From JAOAFT01 sp035390885 (GTDB taxonomy: Bacteria > Bacteroidota > Ignavibacteria > UBA10030): 56,558 nucleotides of DNA. Below the pieces are notes generated by a model, which saw only the letters and a list, made by a program, of their open reading frames with translations, did not search any database and was not told the DNA's origin. The position numbers were made by a program, and so were the translations under genes. Below are positions 1 through 8,329 of the stretch, piece by piece. Numbering within the stretch: the stretch's first letter is position 1; every line of letters starts with the position of its first letter. The stretch spans positions 1 through 56,558 of the forward strand of contig DAOOUW010000010.1 of NCBI GenBank assembly GCA_035390885.1, read 5' to 3'.

Positions 1-96
1 GAAAAAGCTGAACAAGAATTAGGAATGCGTTTCCTCACAGCCCGTGAAGGAATAATAAAACTAAAACAAGAGTTAGACGATTGTCATAAAAACTAA
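1..96 (+). CDS. 3' end of an unidentified gene (truncated by window edge)
   Basis: The first 31 codons read open from base 1 and end at a TAA at 94-96. The visible tail is charged and helical (ending ELDDCHKN). It lies 19 bases before serS on the same strand, so it is probably the upstream operon neighbour. There is too little sequence to name a family. Confidence 0.6.
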   Translation, partial: EKAEQELGMRFLTAREGIIKLKQELDDCHKN

Positions 97-115
97 ACAA
101 TCAAAGAAAGAACTT

Positions 116-1381
116 ATGCTCGATATTAAATTTATCCGTGAGAATTCTGAACGTGTCCGACAGGGAGCGGCATCGAAAGGAATTGATGTTGACATTGATG
201 CTCTTCTATCGCTCGATGACAAACGAAAAGAATTGATTCAAGAAGGCGATAGCCTGAAGGCAAAACGAAACCAGATATCTGCTGAAGTTGGAAAGATAAA
301 ACGAACGGGCGGAGATGCTTCATCCCTCATTGCCAACATGGAATCTATCAAAGAACGAATCCAGCTTATCGATAGAGAACTCCGAGACATTGACGAGAAA
401 CTTCAGGAACTTCTTCTCTCGATTCCCAATCTTCCCCACGAATCAGTTCCGTTTGGAAAAACGCCTGCGGATAATCAGGTTGTATTTCAATGGGGCACAA
501 TATCGAAGCCCGATTTCGAGCTCAAACCTCATTGGGAACTCGCGGAAAAACTTGGGATTATTGATTTTGGGCGTGGTGCAAAAGTTACTGGCGCAGGATT
601 TCCTTTTTACGTTGGAAAAGGAGCACAGCTTCAACGCGCATTGATTAACTTCTTTCTTGATAAAGCTCGTGAACACAACTACAAAGAACTTATGCCTCCA
701 ATTGTTGTCAACGAAGATAGCGCTCGCGGCACAGGACAAATTCCCGACAAAGAAGATTTGATGTACATCGTCGAACGAGATCAAATCTATCTTATTCCAA
801 CGGCAGAAGTTCCTGTTTCAAATTTTCATCGAGATGAAACGCTGCAGGAAAGTGATCTACCGTTGAGGTACGCTGCGTATACTCCTTGTTTTCGTAGAGA
901 AGCGGGTTCATACGGCAAAGATGTCCGAGGGTTGAACCGATTGCACCAATTCGATAAAGTCGAACTCGTGAAAATCGTACATCCTTCTACTTCTTATGAA
1001 GAACTAGAATCGCTCCGTGATGACGCAGAATCTCTCCTTCAGTTGCTTGGTCTTCCCTACCACCGATTGTTAATGTGCACAGGCGATTTAGGATTTACTC
1101 AAACAAAAAAATACGATCTGGAAGTATGGGCGCCGGCACAAGAACGATGGCTAGAGGTTTCATCGTGCAGTAATTTTGAATCATTCCAGGCAAAGAGAAT
1201 GAACATGCGGTTTCGACCTGCAAATGGTGGCAAACCTGAGTACGTTCACACACTCAATGGTTCTGGGTTAGCGCTTCCACGTGTTGTTGCAGCGTTACTG
1301 GAACAGTATCAAACGCCCGAAGGAAAAGTTATTATTCCAAAAGTACTCCATCCATACACAAAATTCGAGCTCATTGGCTAA
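116..1381 (+). CDS. serS: Seryl-tRNA synthetase
   Basis: Class II aminoacyl-tRNA synthetase that charges tRNA(Ser) (and tRNA(Sec) where present) in the cytoplasm. The 421 residues match the usual bacterial length. The N-terminal ~110 residues form the long antiparallel coiled-coil arm that contacts the tRNA variable arm (start MLDIKFIRENSERVRQG is typical). Motif 2 is seen as TPCFRREAGSYGKDVRGL and motif 3 as LNGSGLALPRVVAALLEQYQ. The ATG start fits the family N-terminus exactly; there is no strong Shine-Dalgarno, only an A/G-rich AAAGAAAG stretch. The gene is followed after 18 bases by an ABC exporter pair. Confidence 0.97.
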   Translation: MLDIKFIRENSERVRQGAASKGIDVDIDALLSLDDKRKELIQEGDSLKAKRNQISAEVGKIKRTGGDASSLIANMESIKERIQLIDRELRDIDEKLQELLLSIPNLPHESVPFGKTPADNQVVFQWGTISKPDFELKPHWELAEKLGIIDFGRGAKVTGAGFPFYVGKGAQLQRALINFFLDKAREHNYKELMPPIVVNEDSARGTGQIPDKEDLMYIVERDQIYLIPTAEVPVSNFHRDETLQESDLPLRYAAYTPCFRREAGSYGKDVRGLNRLHQFDKVELVKIVHPSTSYEELESLRDDAESLLQLLGLPYHRLLMCTGDLGFTQTKKYDLEVWAPAQERWLEVSSCSNFESFQAKRMNMRFRPANGGKPEYVHTLNGSGLALPRVVAALLEQYQTPEGKVIIPKVLHPYTKFELIG

Positions 1382-1399
1382 AAATTTCGACAGTAGTTC

Positions 1400-3166
1400 A
1401 TGCGTTCATTACTACGGCTCATTCCATATTTACGGCGATATAAAAAATCGCTGTTCTTTGGTATTTTAACAATCATCGGCAGCAATATTTTCAACGCGCT
1501 CCAGCCAAAAATTTTAGGCTATGCCGTTGATGCTCTTGGAATTGGAATACGACAGGGTTCACTCCGCTCAACGAATCTTTTTCTCTATGCTTCGCTCATT
1601 GTTCTCTTTGCAGTTATCGCAGGAATCTGCACGTACCTGACTCGTCAAACAATTATCGTAACCTCACGGCACATCGAGTATGATTTAAGGAACGATTTCC
1701 TTGCACATCTTCAAAAGCTTCCTTATTCGTACTTTCAGAATACCTCTACAGGCGATCTCATGGCGCACGCCACGAATGATATCGGCGCTGTGCGGAATGT
1801 CCTTGGACCCGGAATTATGTATCCAACCGATACATTTCTGACGCTCACAATGGTATTAACGATGATGCTCACAAGTAACGTTTCACTCACACTCATTTCA
1901 CTTATTCCTTTGCCATTAGTTTTAGTAGTGGTTTATCAACTAGGAAAACGCATCAATTCAAAATTTACAGAACGGCAGGAACAATATTCACAACTTACAT
2001 CCTATGTGCAGGAAACGCTTGCTGGAATTCGTGTTATTCAATCCTATGGTCGAGAAAATTTCGTCGAACAACAATTCAATGGTTTAAGCAAGAAGTATCG
2101 GAAGAAAAATATGGAACTTGCCATTGTTCAAGCAATACTTTGGCCCTTGATGTTTCTTCTCGTGGGTATTTCGTTAATCCTGATACTTTACTTTGGCGGA
2201 CTGAAAGTCATCGCCGGCACAATTTCCATCGGAACGCTCATGGCATTCATCACCTACCTCTCAATGCTCATCTGGCCAATGATTGCCTTTGGCTGGATTA
2301 CGAACATCCTTCAGCAAGGCTCGGCTTCGATGAAACGACTCGGGAAAATTTTTGATACTGAACCAGAAATTCGCAATACGGAGTCGACAGATTTTTCAAT
2401 TACATCAATTACTGGTAATATAGAATTCAAGAACGTTACTTTTCGGTATCCAAATTCTAATACAAATGCTCTCACAAACATTTCATTTTCTATTCCTGCT
2501 GGATCGAGTCTTGCAATAGTTGGACACACTGGCGCCGGTAAATCAACTCTCGTTCATCTCATTCCTCGACTCTTTGACGTAACCGACGGAACAATTCTCA
2601 TTGATGGAATTCCAATCCAGCGCATACCGCTTGAAACGCTCCGTTCTCATATTGGATTTGTGCCTCAAGAGACATTTCTCTTTTCAGATACAATCAGCGC
2701 AAACATACGGTATGGTTCACCGGATGATAATGCAACCGATGAGGAAATTCGACGAGTTGCAGAAATTGCAAGCATTGCGCCTGATATTGAGCAATTTCCA
2801 AATAAGTATGAAACGATGATTGGAGAACGCGGCATTACACTCTCGGGTGGACAAAAGCAGCGCACAAGCATTGCTCGAGCGTTGCTTCGACATCCCTCGA
2901 TCCTCATTCTCGATGATGCTCTCTCTGCAGTCGATACTTATACAGAAGATCGCATTCTCCATCAACTCCGCAAAGAGATGGAAGGGCGAACTTGCATTCT
3001 CATCAGTCATCGTATTTCGACCGTGAAGGATGCTGATTTAATTCTTGTTCTCGAAAAAGGAACAATTCAAGAGCGAGGAAATCACGAAGAGCTTCTTGCC
3101 CTCAATGGCATTTATGCCGATTTATACAAAAGACAATTATTGGAAGAAGAACTGGAGACACTCTAA
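1400..3166 (+). CDS. ABC exporter half-transporter with degenerate Walker B (subunit A of a heterodimer)
   Basis: 588-residue type IV ABC exporter (MsbA/YheI-like): about six membrane helices in residues 1-310, then a nucleotide-binding domain. Walker A is GHTGAGKST (375-383), the ABC signature is an intact LSGGQ (481-485), the H-loop is ISHR. Walker B reads LILDDALSAVD, so the catalytic glutamate is aspartate (residue 506). In heterodimeric exporters such as TM287/288, LmrCD and BmrCD one subunit has exactly this change and its ATP site is non-hydrolytic. The next gene, 9 bases downstream, has the complementary defect, so the two very probably form one heterodimer that expels lipids or drugs. 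Substrate unknown. Confidence 0.93.
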   Translation: MRSLLRLIPYLRRYKKSLFFGILTIIGSNIFNALQPKILGYAVDALGIGIRQGSLRSTNLFLYASLIVLFAVIAGICTYLTRQTIIVTSRHIEYDLRNDFLAHLQKLPYSYFQNTSTGDLMAHATNDIGAVRNVLGPGIMYPTDTFLTLTMVLTMMLTSNVSLTLISLIPLPLVLVVVYQLGKRINSKFTERQEQYSQLTSYVQETLAGIRVIQSYGRENFVEQQFNGLSKKYRKKNMELAIVQAILWPLMFLLVGISLILILYFGGLKVIAGTISIGTLMAFITYLSMLIWPMIAFGWITNILQQGSASMKRLGKIFDTEPEIRNTESTDFSITSITGNIEFKNVTFRYPNSNTNALTNISFSIPAGSSLAIVGHTGAGKSTLVHLIPRLFDVTDGTILIDGIPIQRIPLETLRSHIGFVPQETFLFSDTISANIRYGSPDDNATDEEIRRVAEIASIAPDIEQFPNKYETMIGERGITLSGGQKQRTSIARALLRHPSILILDDALSAVDTYTEDRILHQLRKEMEGRTCILISHRISTVKDADLILVLEKGTIQERGNHEELLALNGIYADLYKRQLLEEELETL

Positions 3167-3175
3167 CTCAACTGT

Positions 3176-4975
3176 ATGCACGAAGAAGAAGTACTCGGAA
3201 AAGCCTATGATTCTCGCCTTATGCGACGCCTCTTGAAATATTTGCGTCCATATCGATGGTATGTCATTCTCGGAATCATACTGAGCCTTGTTACAAGCGC
3301 ACTCGAAGCTGTACGACCTGCGTTCACTCGATTTGCTGTAGATAAAAACATTGCACAGAAAGATATCCATGGATTACTCATCACAATTGTACTCCTTGCA
3401 ATTGTCATGCTCGTTCGCGGTATTGCTCAGTACTTCAACGCATATCTTACGCAATGGATTGGACAACATGCTATCTTTGATATGCGAAAAGAAATTTACC
3501 ACCACCTTCAGCAACGAGCTCTATCTTTCTTCGATAAGAATCCACTCGGCAGACTCATTACTCGTGTAACAGACGACGTCGAGGTGCTCAACGAAATGTT
3601 CTCCTCTGGCATCGTAATGGCTTTTAGCGATCTGTTTACAATTCTTGGATTACTTTACTTCATGTTCACCATGCACTGGCAGCTTGCGCTTGTTACATTC
3701 AGCGTAATACCTTTTCTCGTTTACGGCACATTTCTCTTCCGTAAAAAAGTACGGGAAACCTATAGAAACGTGCGCATTCAGATTGCTCGAATCAATGCCT
3801 TTATGCAGGAACACATTTCCGGAATGCTTGTCGATCAACTCTTTACAAAAGAAAAACATGCCTTCAATCAATTTTCAAAAATTAATGCGGCTCACAGAGA
3901 TGCAAACATAAAATCAATTTTCTACTATGCTATTTTCTATCCCTGTGTCGACCTCATCGGCGCGATTGCAGTTGGATTGCTTCTCTGGTATTCAGGATTG
4001 AAAGCCTTCGACGGAACTATTTCTCTTGGCATCGTGATGGCTTTTGTTCAGTACAATGAAATGTTCTGGCGCCCAATCCGTGATTTATCCGAAAAATATA
4101 ATATCCTTCAAACAGCAATGGCTTCTTCCGAACGCATTTTTCTCCTCCTCGATGATAAAACCACTATCGCCATTCCAGACAAACCAAAGACGCTCGCACA
4201 ATCAATTGGCGATGTCGAATTCAGAAATGTTTGGTTCGCTTATGGCGCAGATTCCGCCGGCAATCCTGACTGGGTGCTGAAGAATGTTTCATTCAAAATC
4301 GAACATGGGCGCACCGTAGCAATTGTTGGACATACAGGCGCAGGCAAGACAACACTCATGAATCTTCTTACCAGATTCTACGATGTTCAACGTGGTGAAA
4401 TTCTCCTCGACGGTATTCCCATCAAGGAAATTCATCCGCACGAAATCCGAAAGCAGATCACTGTAGTTCCTCAGGATGTCTTTCTCTTCTCCGGCACAAT
4501 TCGGGACAATATCAGTCTCGGTAATGAAGAAATTCCTTTCGAGCGCATTCAGGCTGCGGCTCGACTCGTTGGCATTCACTCCTTCATTGAACAATTGCCA
4601 AATCAATACGATACCATCGTCAAAGAGCGAGGCGCAACTCTCTCCGTAGGACAGAAACAACTCATTGCATTTGCACGAGCGCTGGCGCATAATCCACGCA
4701 TCCTTGTACTCGACGAAGCAACTTCGAACATCGATACAGAATCGGAACAGCTCATTCAAAAAGCGATTCGTAAGATGTTAAAAGGACGAACGTCCATTGT
4801 CATTGCGCATCGGCTTTCCACTATTCAACACGCAGATAGAATACTGGTCTTCCATAAAGGAGAACTGCGAGAGGAAGGCTCTCACAATGAATTACTTGCT
4901 CTCAATGGTATCTACAGAAAACTTTATGAGCTTCAATATAAAGACCAGGAATTACGCTCTCCAAAAAAATCCTAA
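3176..4975 (+). CDS. ABC exporter half-transporter with degenerate signature motif (subunit B of a heterodimer)
   Basis: 599-residue partner of the preceding gene: membrane domain (residues ~20-330) followed by the ATPase domain. Walker A is GHTGAGKTT and Walker B is canonical LVLDEATSNID (D513, E514). The signature is LSVGQ (489-493) instead of LSGGQ. In the head-to-tail ATPase dimer its LSVGQ faces the partner's aspartate-type Walker B, so both defects fall in one composite site; the partner's LSGGQ completes this subunit's intact catalytic site. This matches asymmetric bacterial exporters of the YheH/TM288 class. Substrate cannot be read from the sequence. Confidence 0.93.
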   Translation: MHEEEVLGKAYDSRLMRRLLKYLRPYRWYVILGIILSLVTSALEAVRPAFTRFAVDKNIAQKDIHGLLITIVLLAIVMLVRGIAQYFNAYLTQWIGQHAIFDMRKEIYHHLQQRALSFFDKNPLGRLITRVTDDVEVLNEMFSSGIVMAFSDLFTILGLLYFMFTMHWQLALVTFSVIPFLVYGTFLFRKKVRETYRNVRIQIARINAFMQEHISGMLVDQLFTKEKHAFNQFSKINAAHRDANIKSIFYYAIFYPCVDLIGAIAVGLLLWYSGLKAFDGTISLGIVMAFVQYNEMFWRPIRDLSEKYNILQTAMASSERIFLLLDDKTTIAIPDKPKTLAQSIGDVEFRNVWFAYGADSAGNPDWVLKNVSFKIEHGRTVAIVGHTGAGKTTLMNLLTRFYDVQRGEILLDGIPIKEIHPHEIRKQITVVPQDVFLFSGTIRDNISLGNEEIPFERIQAAARLVGIHSFIEQLPNQYDTIVKERGATLSVGQKQLIAFARALAHNPRILVLDEATSNIDTESEQLIQKAIRKMLKGRTSIVIAHRLSTIQHADRILVFHKGELREEGSHNELLALNGIYRKLYELQYKDQELRSPKKS

Positions 4976-5019
4976 TGCATGAAAAATAATTTTTTCCGAT
5001 ATTTAAAAACGATGAGACT

Positions 5020-5601
5020 ATGGAATCCATAGAAGATATACAACATACATCGTTTGTTGTTGTCGACGTCGAAACGACAGGGTTAAGCCCGGTCAATGAC
5101 AGGATTACCGAAATTGCAATGGTGAAAGTGCAAAACGGCAAACTTGTCGATGAATTCACCACCCTTGTCAATCCACTCGTGCCAGTTCCCCTGGAAATAA
5201 CAAGAATCACCGGCATCGATACACTTATGGTTCGATCGGCTCCAACTGCACGAGAAGTTGTACCGGCAATCGTGGAATTTCTCGGCGATGGGATTTTTGT
5301 TGCGCATAATGCGCCATTCGACTGGGGATTCGTAACTCAAACAGCGGAACGAGAACGAAATATTCATCTCGAGAATCAAACTCTCTGCACTGTAAAACTC
5401 AGCAGACGTCTTGTTCCTCACCTTCCGAGCAAATCACTTGGACAGGTAGCTTCGGCTTTAGGAATAGCAATTCCAGCAAGACATCGCGCCTCCGGCGATG
5501 CTTATGCAACTTCACTCGTACTTATCAAGTACCTATCCTATCTTGAAAAGCGGCATCATATCAACACTATTCCTGAACTGCTCTCATTTCAGAATCTTTA
5601 A
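5020..5601 (+). CDS. DnaQ-like 3'-5' exonuclease (DEDDh)
   Basis: 193-residue exonuclease of the DNA polymerase III epsilon superfamily. All five catalytic residues are visible: D16 and E18 in VVDVETTG, D101 in HNAPFDWGF, H155 and D160 in RHRASGDA, giving the DEDDh subclass. The protein is only an exonuclease domain, with no UvrC/GIY-YIG or helicase fusion. It could be the proofreading subunit of the replicative polymerase or a stand-alone repair/RNA exonuclease; the sequence does not decide. It follows the ABC pair after 44 bases. Its stop codon lies inside the left arm of the inverted-repeat element that fills the following gap. Confidence 0.88.
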   Translation: MESIEDIQHTSFVVVDVETTGLSPVNDRITEIAMVKVQNGKLVDEFTTLVNPLVPVPLEITRITGIDTLMVRSAPTAREVVPAIVEFLGDGIFVAHNAPFDWGFVTQTAERERNIHLENQTLCTVKLSRRLVPHLPSKSLGQVASALGIAIPARHRASGDAYATSLVLIKYLSYLEKRHHINTIPELLSFQNL

Positions 5602-5824
5602 TCCAGATTATACTTTAGAACCTAGAAAAGACTGTTGCCTCGATATGCCGCACCTCGGCAACCGATTCCTCGACGGTGGCTGAGGTGAGCGATAGCTCAT
5701 ATCGAAGCCACGCTACAAAATTCCCCTCTTGTAGAGGGGCTCGGGATGTGTAATTCTTTCACCTATTTTATCATCTGACTTCATCTTACACTTCTATTTC
5801 TACCTTTATTGCATAATCTGGATT
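5600..5824. repeat. Structured intergenic element bounded by 12-bp inverted repeats (REP/MITE-like)
   Basis: The gap after the exonuclease is bounded by AATCCAGATTAT (5600-5611) and its perfect reverse complement ATAATCTGGATT (5813-5824). Inside lies nested pairing: CGATATG (5641-5647) with CATATCG (5698-5704), CACCTC (5651-5656) with GAGGTG (5682-5687), ACCG/CGGT (5661-5664/5674-5677), GAGC-GATA-GCTC (5687-5698) and GTGGCT/AGCCAC (5676-5681/5706-5711). A separate 7-bp hairpin CCCCTCT-TGT-AGAGGGG lies at 5723-5739. No open reading frame of interest is present. This looks like a palindromic repeat or non-autonomous mobile element; a structured RNA is the alternative. Confidence 0.55.
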
Positions 5825-5882
5825 TAATCAACTCTACACAATTCCATCATTGTCAGCGCAAAATTCTATCCCGTTGGTTTCA

Positions 5883-5911
5883 TTGATTTTCGCTCAATGT
5901 TCGAGTATATT
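5883..5911 (+). promoter_or_regulatory. Promoter of the yggS-divIVA-ileS operon
   Basis: TTGATT (5883-5888) and TATATT (5906-5911) are separated by exactly 17 bases and end 20 bases before the yggS ATG. This is a good sigma-70-type pair. It lies just beyond the inverted-repeat element and gives a very short leader. Confidence 0.6.
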
Positions 5912-5931
5912 ACTTTATTCTAAGTAAGGAT

Positions 5932-6630
5932 ATGATAACTGAAAACATTAAAAATTTACAGGAAAACATTGTCGAAATATGCAAACGGTGCAATCGGAAT
6001 CCTCAGGATATACAAATTGTAGCCGTATCAAAGACTTGGGACTCTTCTGCAATTCGAGAGGCATGGAAGGCAGGAATTACAAATTTTGGCGAAAATTATG
6101 TTCAGGAATTCAGAACAAAATATCAGGAACTCAAAGATATTCCCCTGCAATGGCACTTTGTTGGACATCTTCAATCAAACAAAGTAAAATTTATTATTGA
6201 TGCGATGCATCTTATCCACACAGTTGATGATATTGAACTCGGAAAAGAAATCAACAAACGAGCCGAAAAACTTGGCAAAGTACAGGATGCGCTTATCGAA
6301 GTTCATGCAACGAACGAACCAACAAAGTATGGCGTCAAGCCAGAGCAAACAGCATCGCTTGTAAAAGAATTAGCTATGCTCGATAACATTCGCGTACTTG
6401 GTTTAATGACGATGGGACCTTTAGCCGATGATCCTGAAGCATCTCGTTCTTCATTTCGAATTCTTCGACAGCTTCAGACCGAAATTCGTTCTCTTGGGAT
6501 AGAACATATTTCGATGGAACATCTTTCAATGGGAATGTCCTTCGACTATCCAATTGCAATTGAAGAAGGTGCAACATTACTGAGGATAGGAACTGCAATT
6601 TTCGGAGAACGCATTCAGCCACAATCATAA
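5932..6630 (+). CDS. yggS: Pyridoxal phosphate homeostasis protein YggS/PipY
   Basis: 232-residue single-domain PLP-binding TIM-barrel protein, a homologue of the alanine racemase barrel. The PLP lysine is K34 in IVAVSKTW; the family signatures NFGENYVQE, WHFVGHLQSNK and MGMSFDYPIAIEEGATLLR are all present. The family buffers PLP and influences amino-acid and keto-acid pools; no catalytic reaction is established. AAGGA stands just before the ATG. It heads a long co-directional cluster and is followed after 12 bases by divIVA, the same yggS-divIVA adjacency seen in many bacteria near cell-division genes. Confidence 0.95.
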   Translation: MITENIKNLQENIVEICKRCNRNPQDIQIVAVSKTWDSSAIREAWKAGITNFGENYVQEFRTKYQELKDIPLQWHFVGHLQSNKVKFIIDAMHLIHTVDDIELGKEINKRAEKLGKVQDALIEVHATNEPTKYGVKPEQTASLVKELAMLDNIRVLGLMTMGPLADDPEASRSSFRILRQLQTEIRSLGIEHISMEHLSMGMSFDYPIAIEEGATLLRIGTAIFGERIQPQS

Positions 6631-6642
6631 AAGAGGTTATCT

Positions 6643-7170
6643 ATGAAAATCACACCACTCGAAATAAAACGACAGCAATTTAAGAAGGTAATGCGAGGCT
6701 ACGACACCGTTGAGGTCGATACCTTTTTAGAGATGATTTCCAATGAGATGGAAGAGTTAACTCGACTCAATAAAGAATACAAAGATCAAATTATTGAACT
6801 CGAGACCCAGCTCTCAGACTATAAGAACATCGAGAAGACTCTTCAGCAGACGCTGATGCAGGCGCAAGAGACAACCGGCAAATCTATTGAGAATTGCAAG
6901 AAAGAAGCTGAATTGATTATAAAAGAAGCTGAGCTCAAAGCATCTCAAATACTTGAAAAAGCAAGATTAGATTTTTCACGCGTCAAGGAAGAAATTACAA
7001 CCTTGAAAGCACGGAAAGAAAGCATCATCAGTAAATTAAAGGTGCTCCTTACATCGGAAATCGACTTACTCCGTGCAATCGAACTCGACGATGAAGAAGG
7101 TGAAAAAGATACTTCCAAAGGCACAGGCAAGGAACAGTTGGACATCGAGGAGGTGCTAAAAAAATTATGA
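6643..7170 (+). CDS. DivIVA-domain coiled-coil protein
   Basis: 175-residue cytoplasmic protein. The first ~35 residues (MKITPLEIKRQQFKKVMRGY, then D-x-VEVDTFLE) are the DivIVA lipid-binding N-domain; the rest is almost wholly coiled coil with heptads and an acidic tail. DivIVA proteins sense negative membrane curvature at poles and septa and scaffold division or cell-wall enzymes. AGAGG precedes the ATG. Its stop overlaps the start of the next gene (ATGA), implying translational coupling. The specific role in an FCB bacterium is not predictable from sequence. Confidence 0.9.
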   Translation: MKITPLEIKRQQFKKVMRGYDTVEVDTFLEMISNEMEELTRLNKEYKDQIIELETQLSDYKNIEKTLQQTLMQAQETTGKSIENCKKEAELIIKEAELKASQILEKARLDFSRVKEEITTLKARKESIISKLKVLLTSEIDLLRAIELDDEEGEKDTSKGTGKEQLDIEEVLKKL

Positions 7171-8042
7171 GCAAGGCAAAAGCATCTGCATCTGGACCAA
7201 TGAAACCGCAAAGCCAAGTAATTTCAGAACTAAGAAAGAATATCAACGAAGCCGTAGAGTACATCCACGATCGTACGCGAATAACATCAAACATTGGAAT
7301 AATCCTTGGTACAGGTTTGGGAGGACTTGTACGAGAAATGCGCGTCGATTGTGAAATTGATTACGCTGATATTCCTCACTTTCCTCTTTCAACGGTAGAA
7401 TCGCATCATGGAAAACTAATTATCGGCAGACTTGCTGGCAAACAGGTTATTGCACTTCAAGGACGATTTCACAAGTATGAAGGCTACACTCTTCAGCAGG
7501 TAACGTTCCCGGTTCGAGTACTTAAATTTCTCGGAGTCAATACGCTTCTCGTCTCGAACGCCGCTGGAGCTTTAAATCCACTTTTCAAAAAGGGCGACAT
7601 CATGGTTATCACCGACCATATCAATCTCCTCGGTGATAATCCTCTTATCGGCCCAAACGATGACGAACTTGGACCACGATTCCCCGATATGTCCGAACCC
7701 TACAGTCGAGATCTCATTGCACTCACCGGAGAGGTGGCTCTAGATCTTAAAATCCAAATTCAAAAAGGCGTATATGTTGCAATGATTGGCCCCAATTTCG
7801 AAACTCGTGCAGAGTATCGTTTCCTTCGAACCATCGGCGCCGATGCGGTTGGAATGTCAACAGTTCCAGAGGATATTGTTGCTATTCATATGGGAATGAA
7901 GGTACTTGGCTTTTCGATTTTGACCGATGAATGCTCTCCCGACGTACTGGTTCCAGCAAAACTGAAAGAAATTCTACAAGCAGCAGAACAGGCAGAACGT
8001 AAAATGACAGCCATAATGAAAGAGGTTATCCATAGAATATAA
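7167..8042 (+). CDS. punA: Purine nucleoside phosphorylase (trimeric type) with an Asp at the base-specificity position
   Basis: 291-residue PNP/MTAP-family enzyme that phosphorolyses purine nucleosides to base plus ribose-1-phosphate. Visible signatures: GIILGTGLGGL (phosphate loop), ESHHGKLIIG, LQGRFHKYEGY, VSNAAGALNP and GPNFETRAE, including the base-contacting glutamate. At the position of human PNP Asn243 (ITNKV) this protein has Asp254 in LTDEC. An Asn-to-Asp change there is known to let PNP accept 6-aminopurines such as adenosine, so specificity may be broader than inosine/guanosine (inference). A GGAGG lies about 15 bases before the ATG; a second ATG at 7200 is possible. The start overlaps divIVA by 4 bases. 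Confidence 0.92.
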   Translation: MSKAKASASGPMKPQSQVISELRKNINEAVEYIHDRTRITSNIGIILGTGLGGLVREMRVDCEIDYADIPHFPLSTVESHHGKLIIGRLAGKQVIALQGRFHKYEGYTLQQVTFPVRVLKFLGVNTLLVSNAAGALNPLFKKGDIMVITDHINLLGDNPLIGPNDDELGPRFPDMSEPYSRDLIALTGEVALDLKIQIQKGVYVAMIGPNFETRAEYRFLRTIGADAVGMSTVPEDIVAIHMGMKVLGFSILTDECSPDVLVPAKLKEILQAAEQAERKMTAIMKEVIHRI

Positions 8043-8059
8043 CACAGAGCATAAACAGA

Positions 8060-8284
8060 ATGGATCATCTTGGCAAAATAGTACTTTCAATTGGCGTTAT
8101 TCTTTCAATCGTTGGAATAGCGCTCATTGCAGCGCCAAAAATTCCTTTCTTAGGGAAATTGCCAGGCGATATTACAATCAAAAAAGAAAACTATGTGGTG
8201 TACATCCCCCTTGCCACATGTTTACTCATCAGTATCATTGTGAGCGCAATTTTTTGGCTCATAAGTTTTTTGGGAAAGAAATAA
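8060..8284 (+). CDS. Small DUF2905-type membrane protein
   Basis: 74-residue integral membrane protein with two hydrophobic segments (about residues 6-27 and 48-71) joined by a loop containing KLPGDITIKKENY, the hallmark of the DUF2905 family. Function is unknown for the family. It sits 17 bases after the nucleoside phosphorylase and 45 bases before ileS, so it is part of the same transcript. Confidence 0.85.
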   Translation: MDHLGKIVLSIGVILSIVGIALIAAPKIPFLGKLPGDITIKKENYVVYIPLATCLLISIIVSAIFWLISFLGKK

Positions 8285-8329
8285 TATCAATTTCAGTCTA
8301 TAGTAATCCACAACTATTCAGAATAAACT

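Noticed and set aside
4289..4759. 156-codon minus-strand open frame inside the second ABC gene
   Set aside because: Cysteine-rich, no recognisable fold, fully inside a well-supported gene on the other strand.
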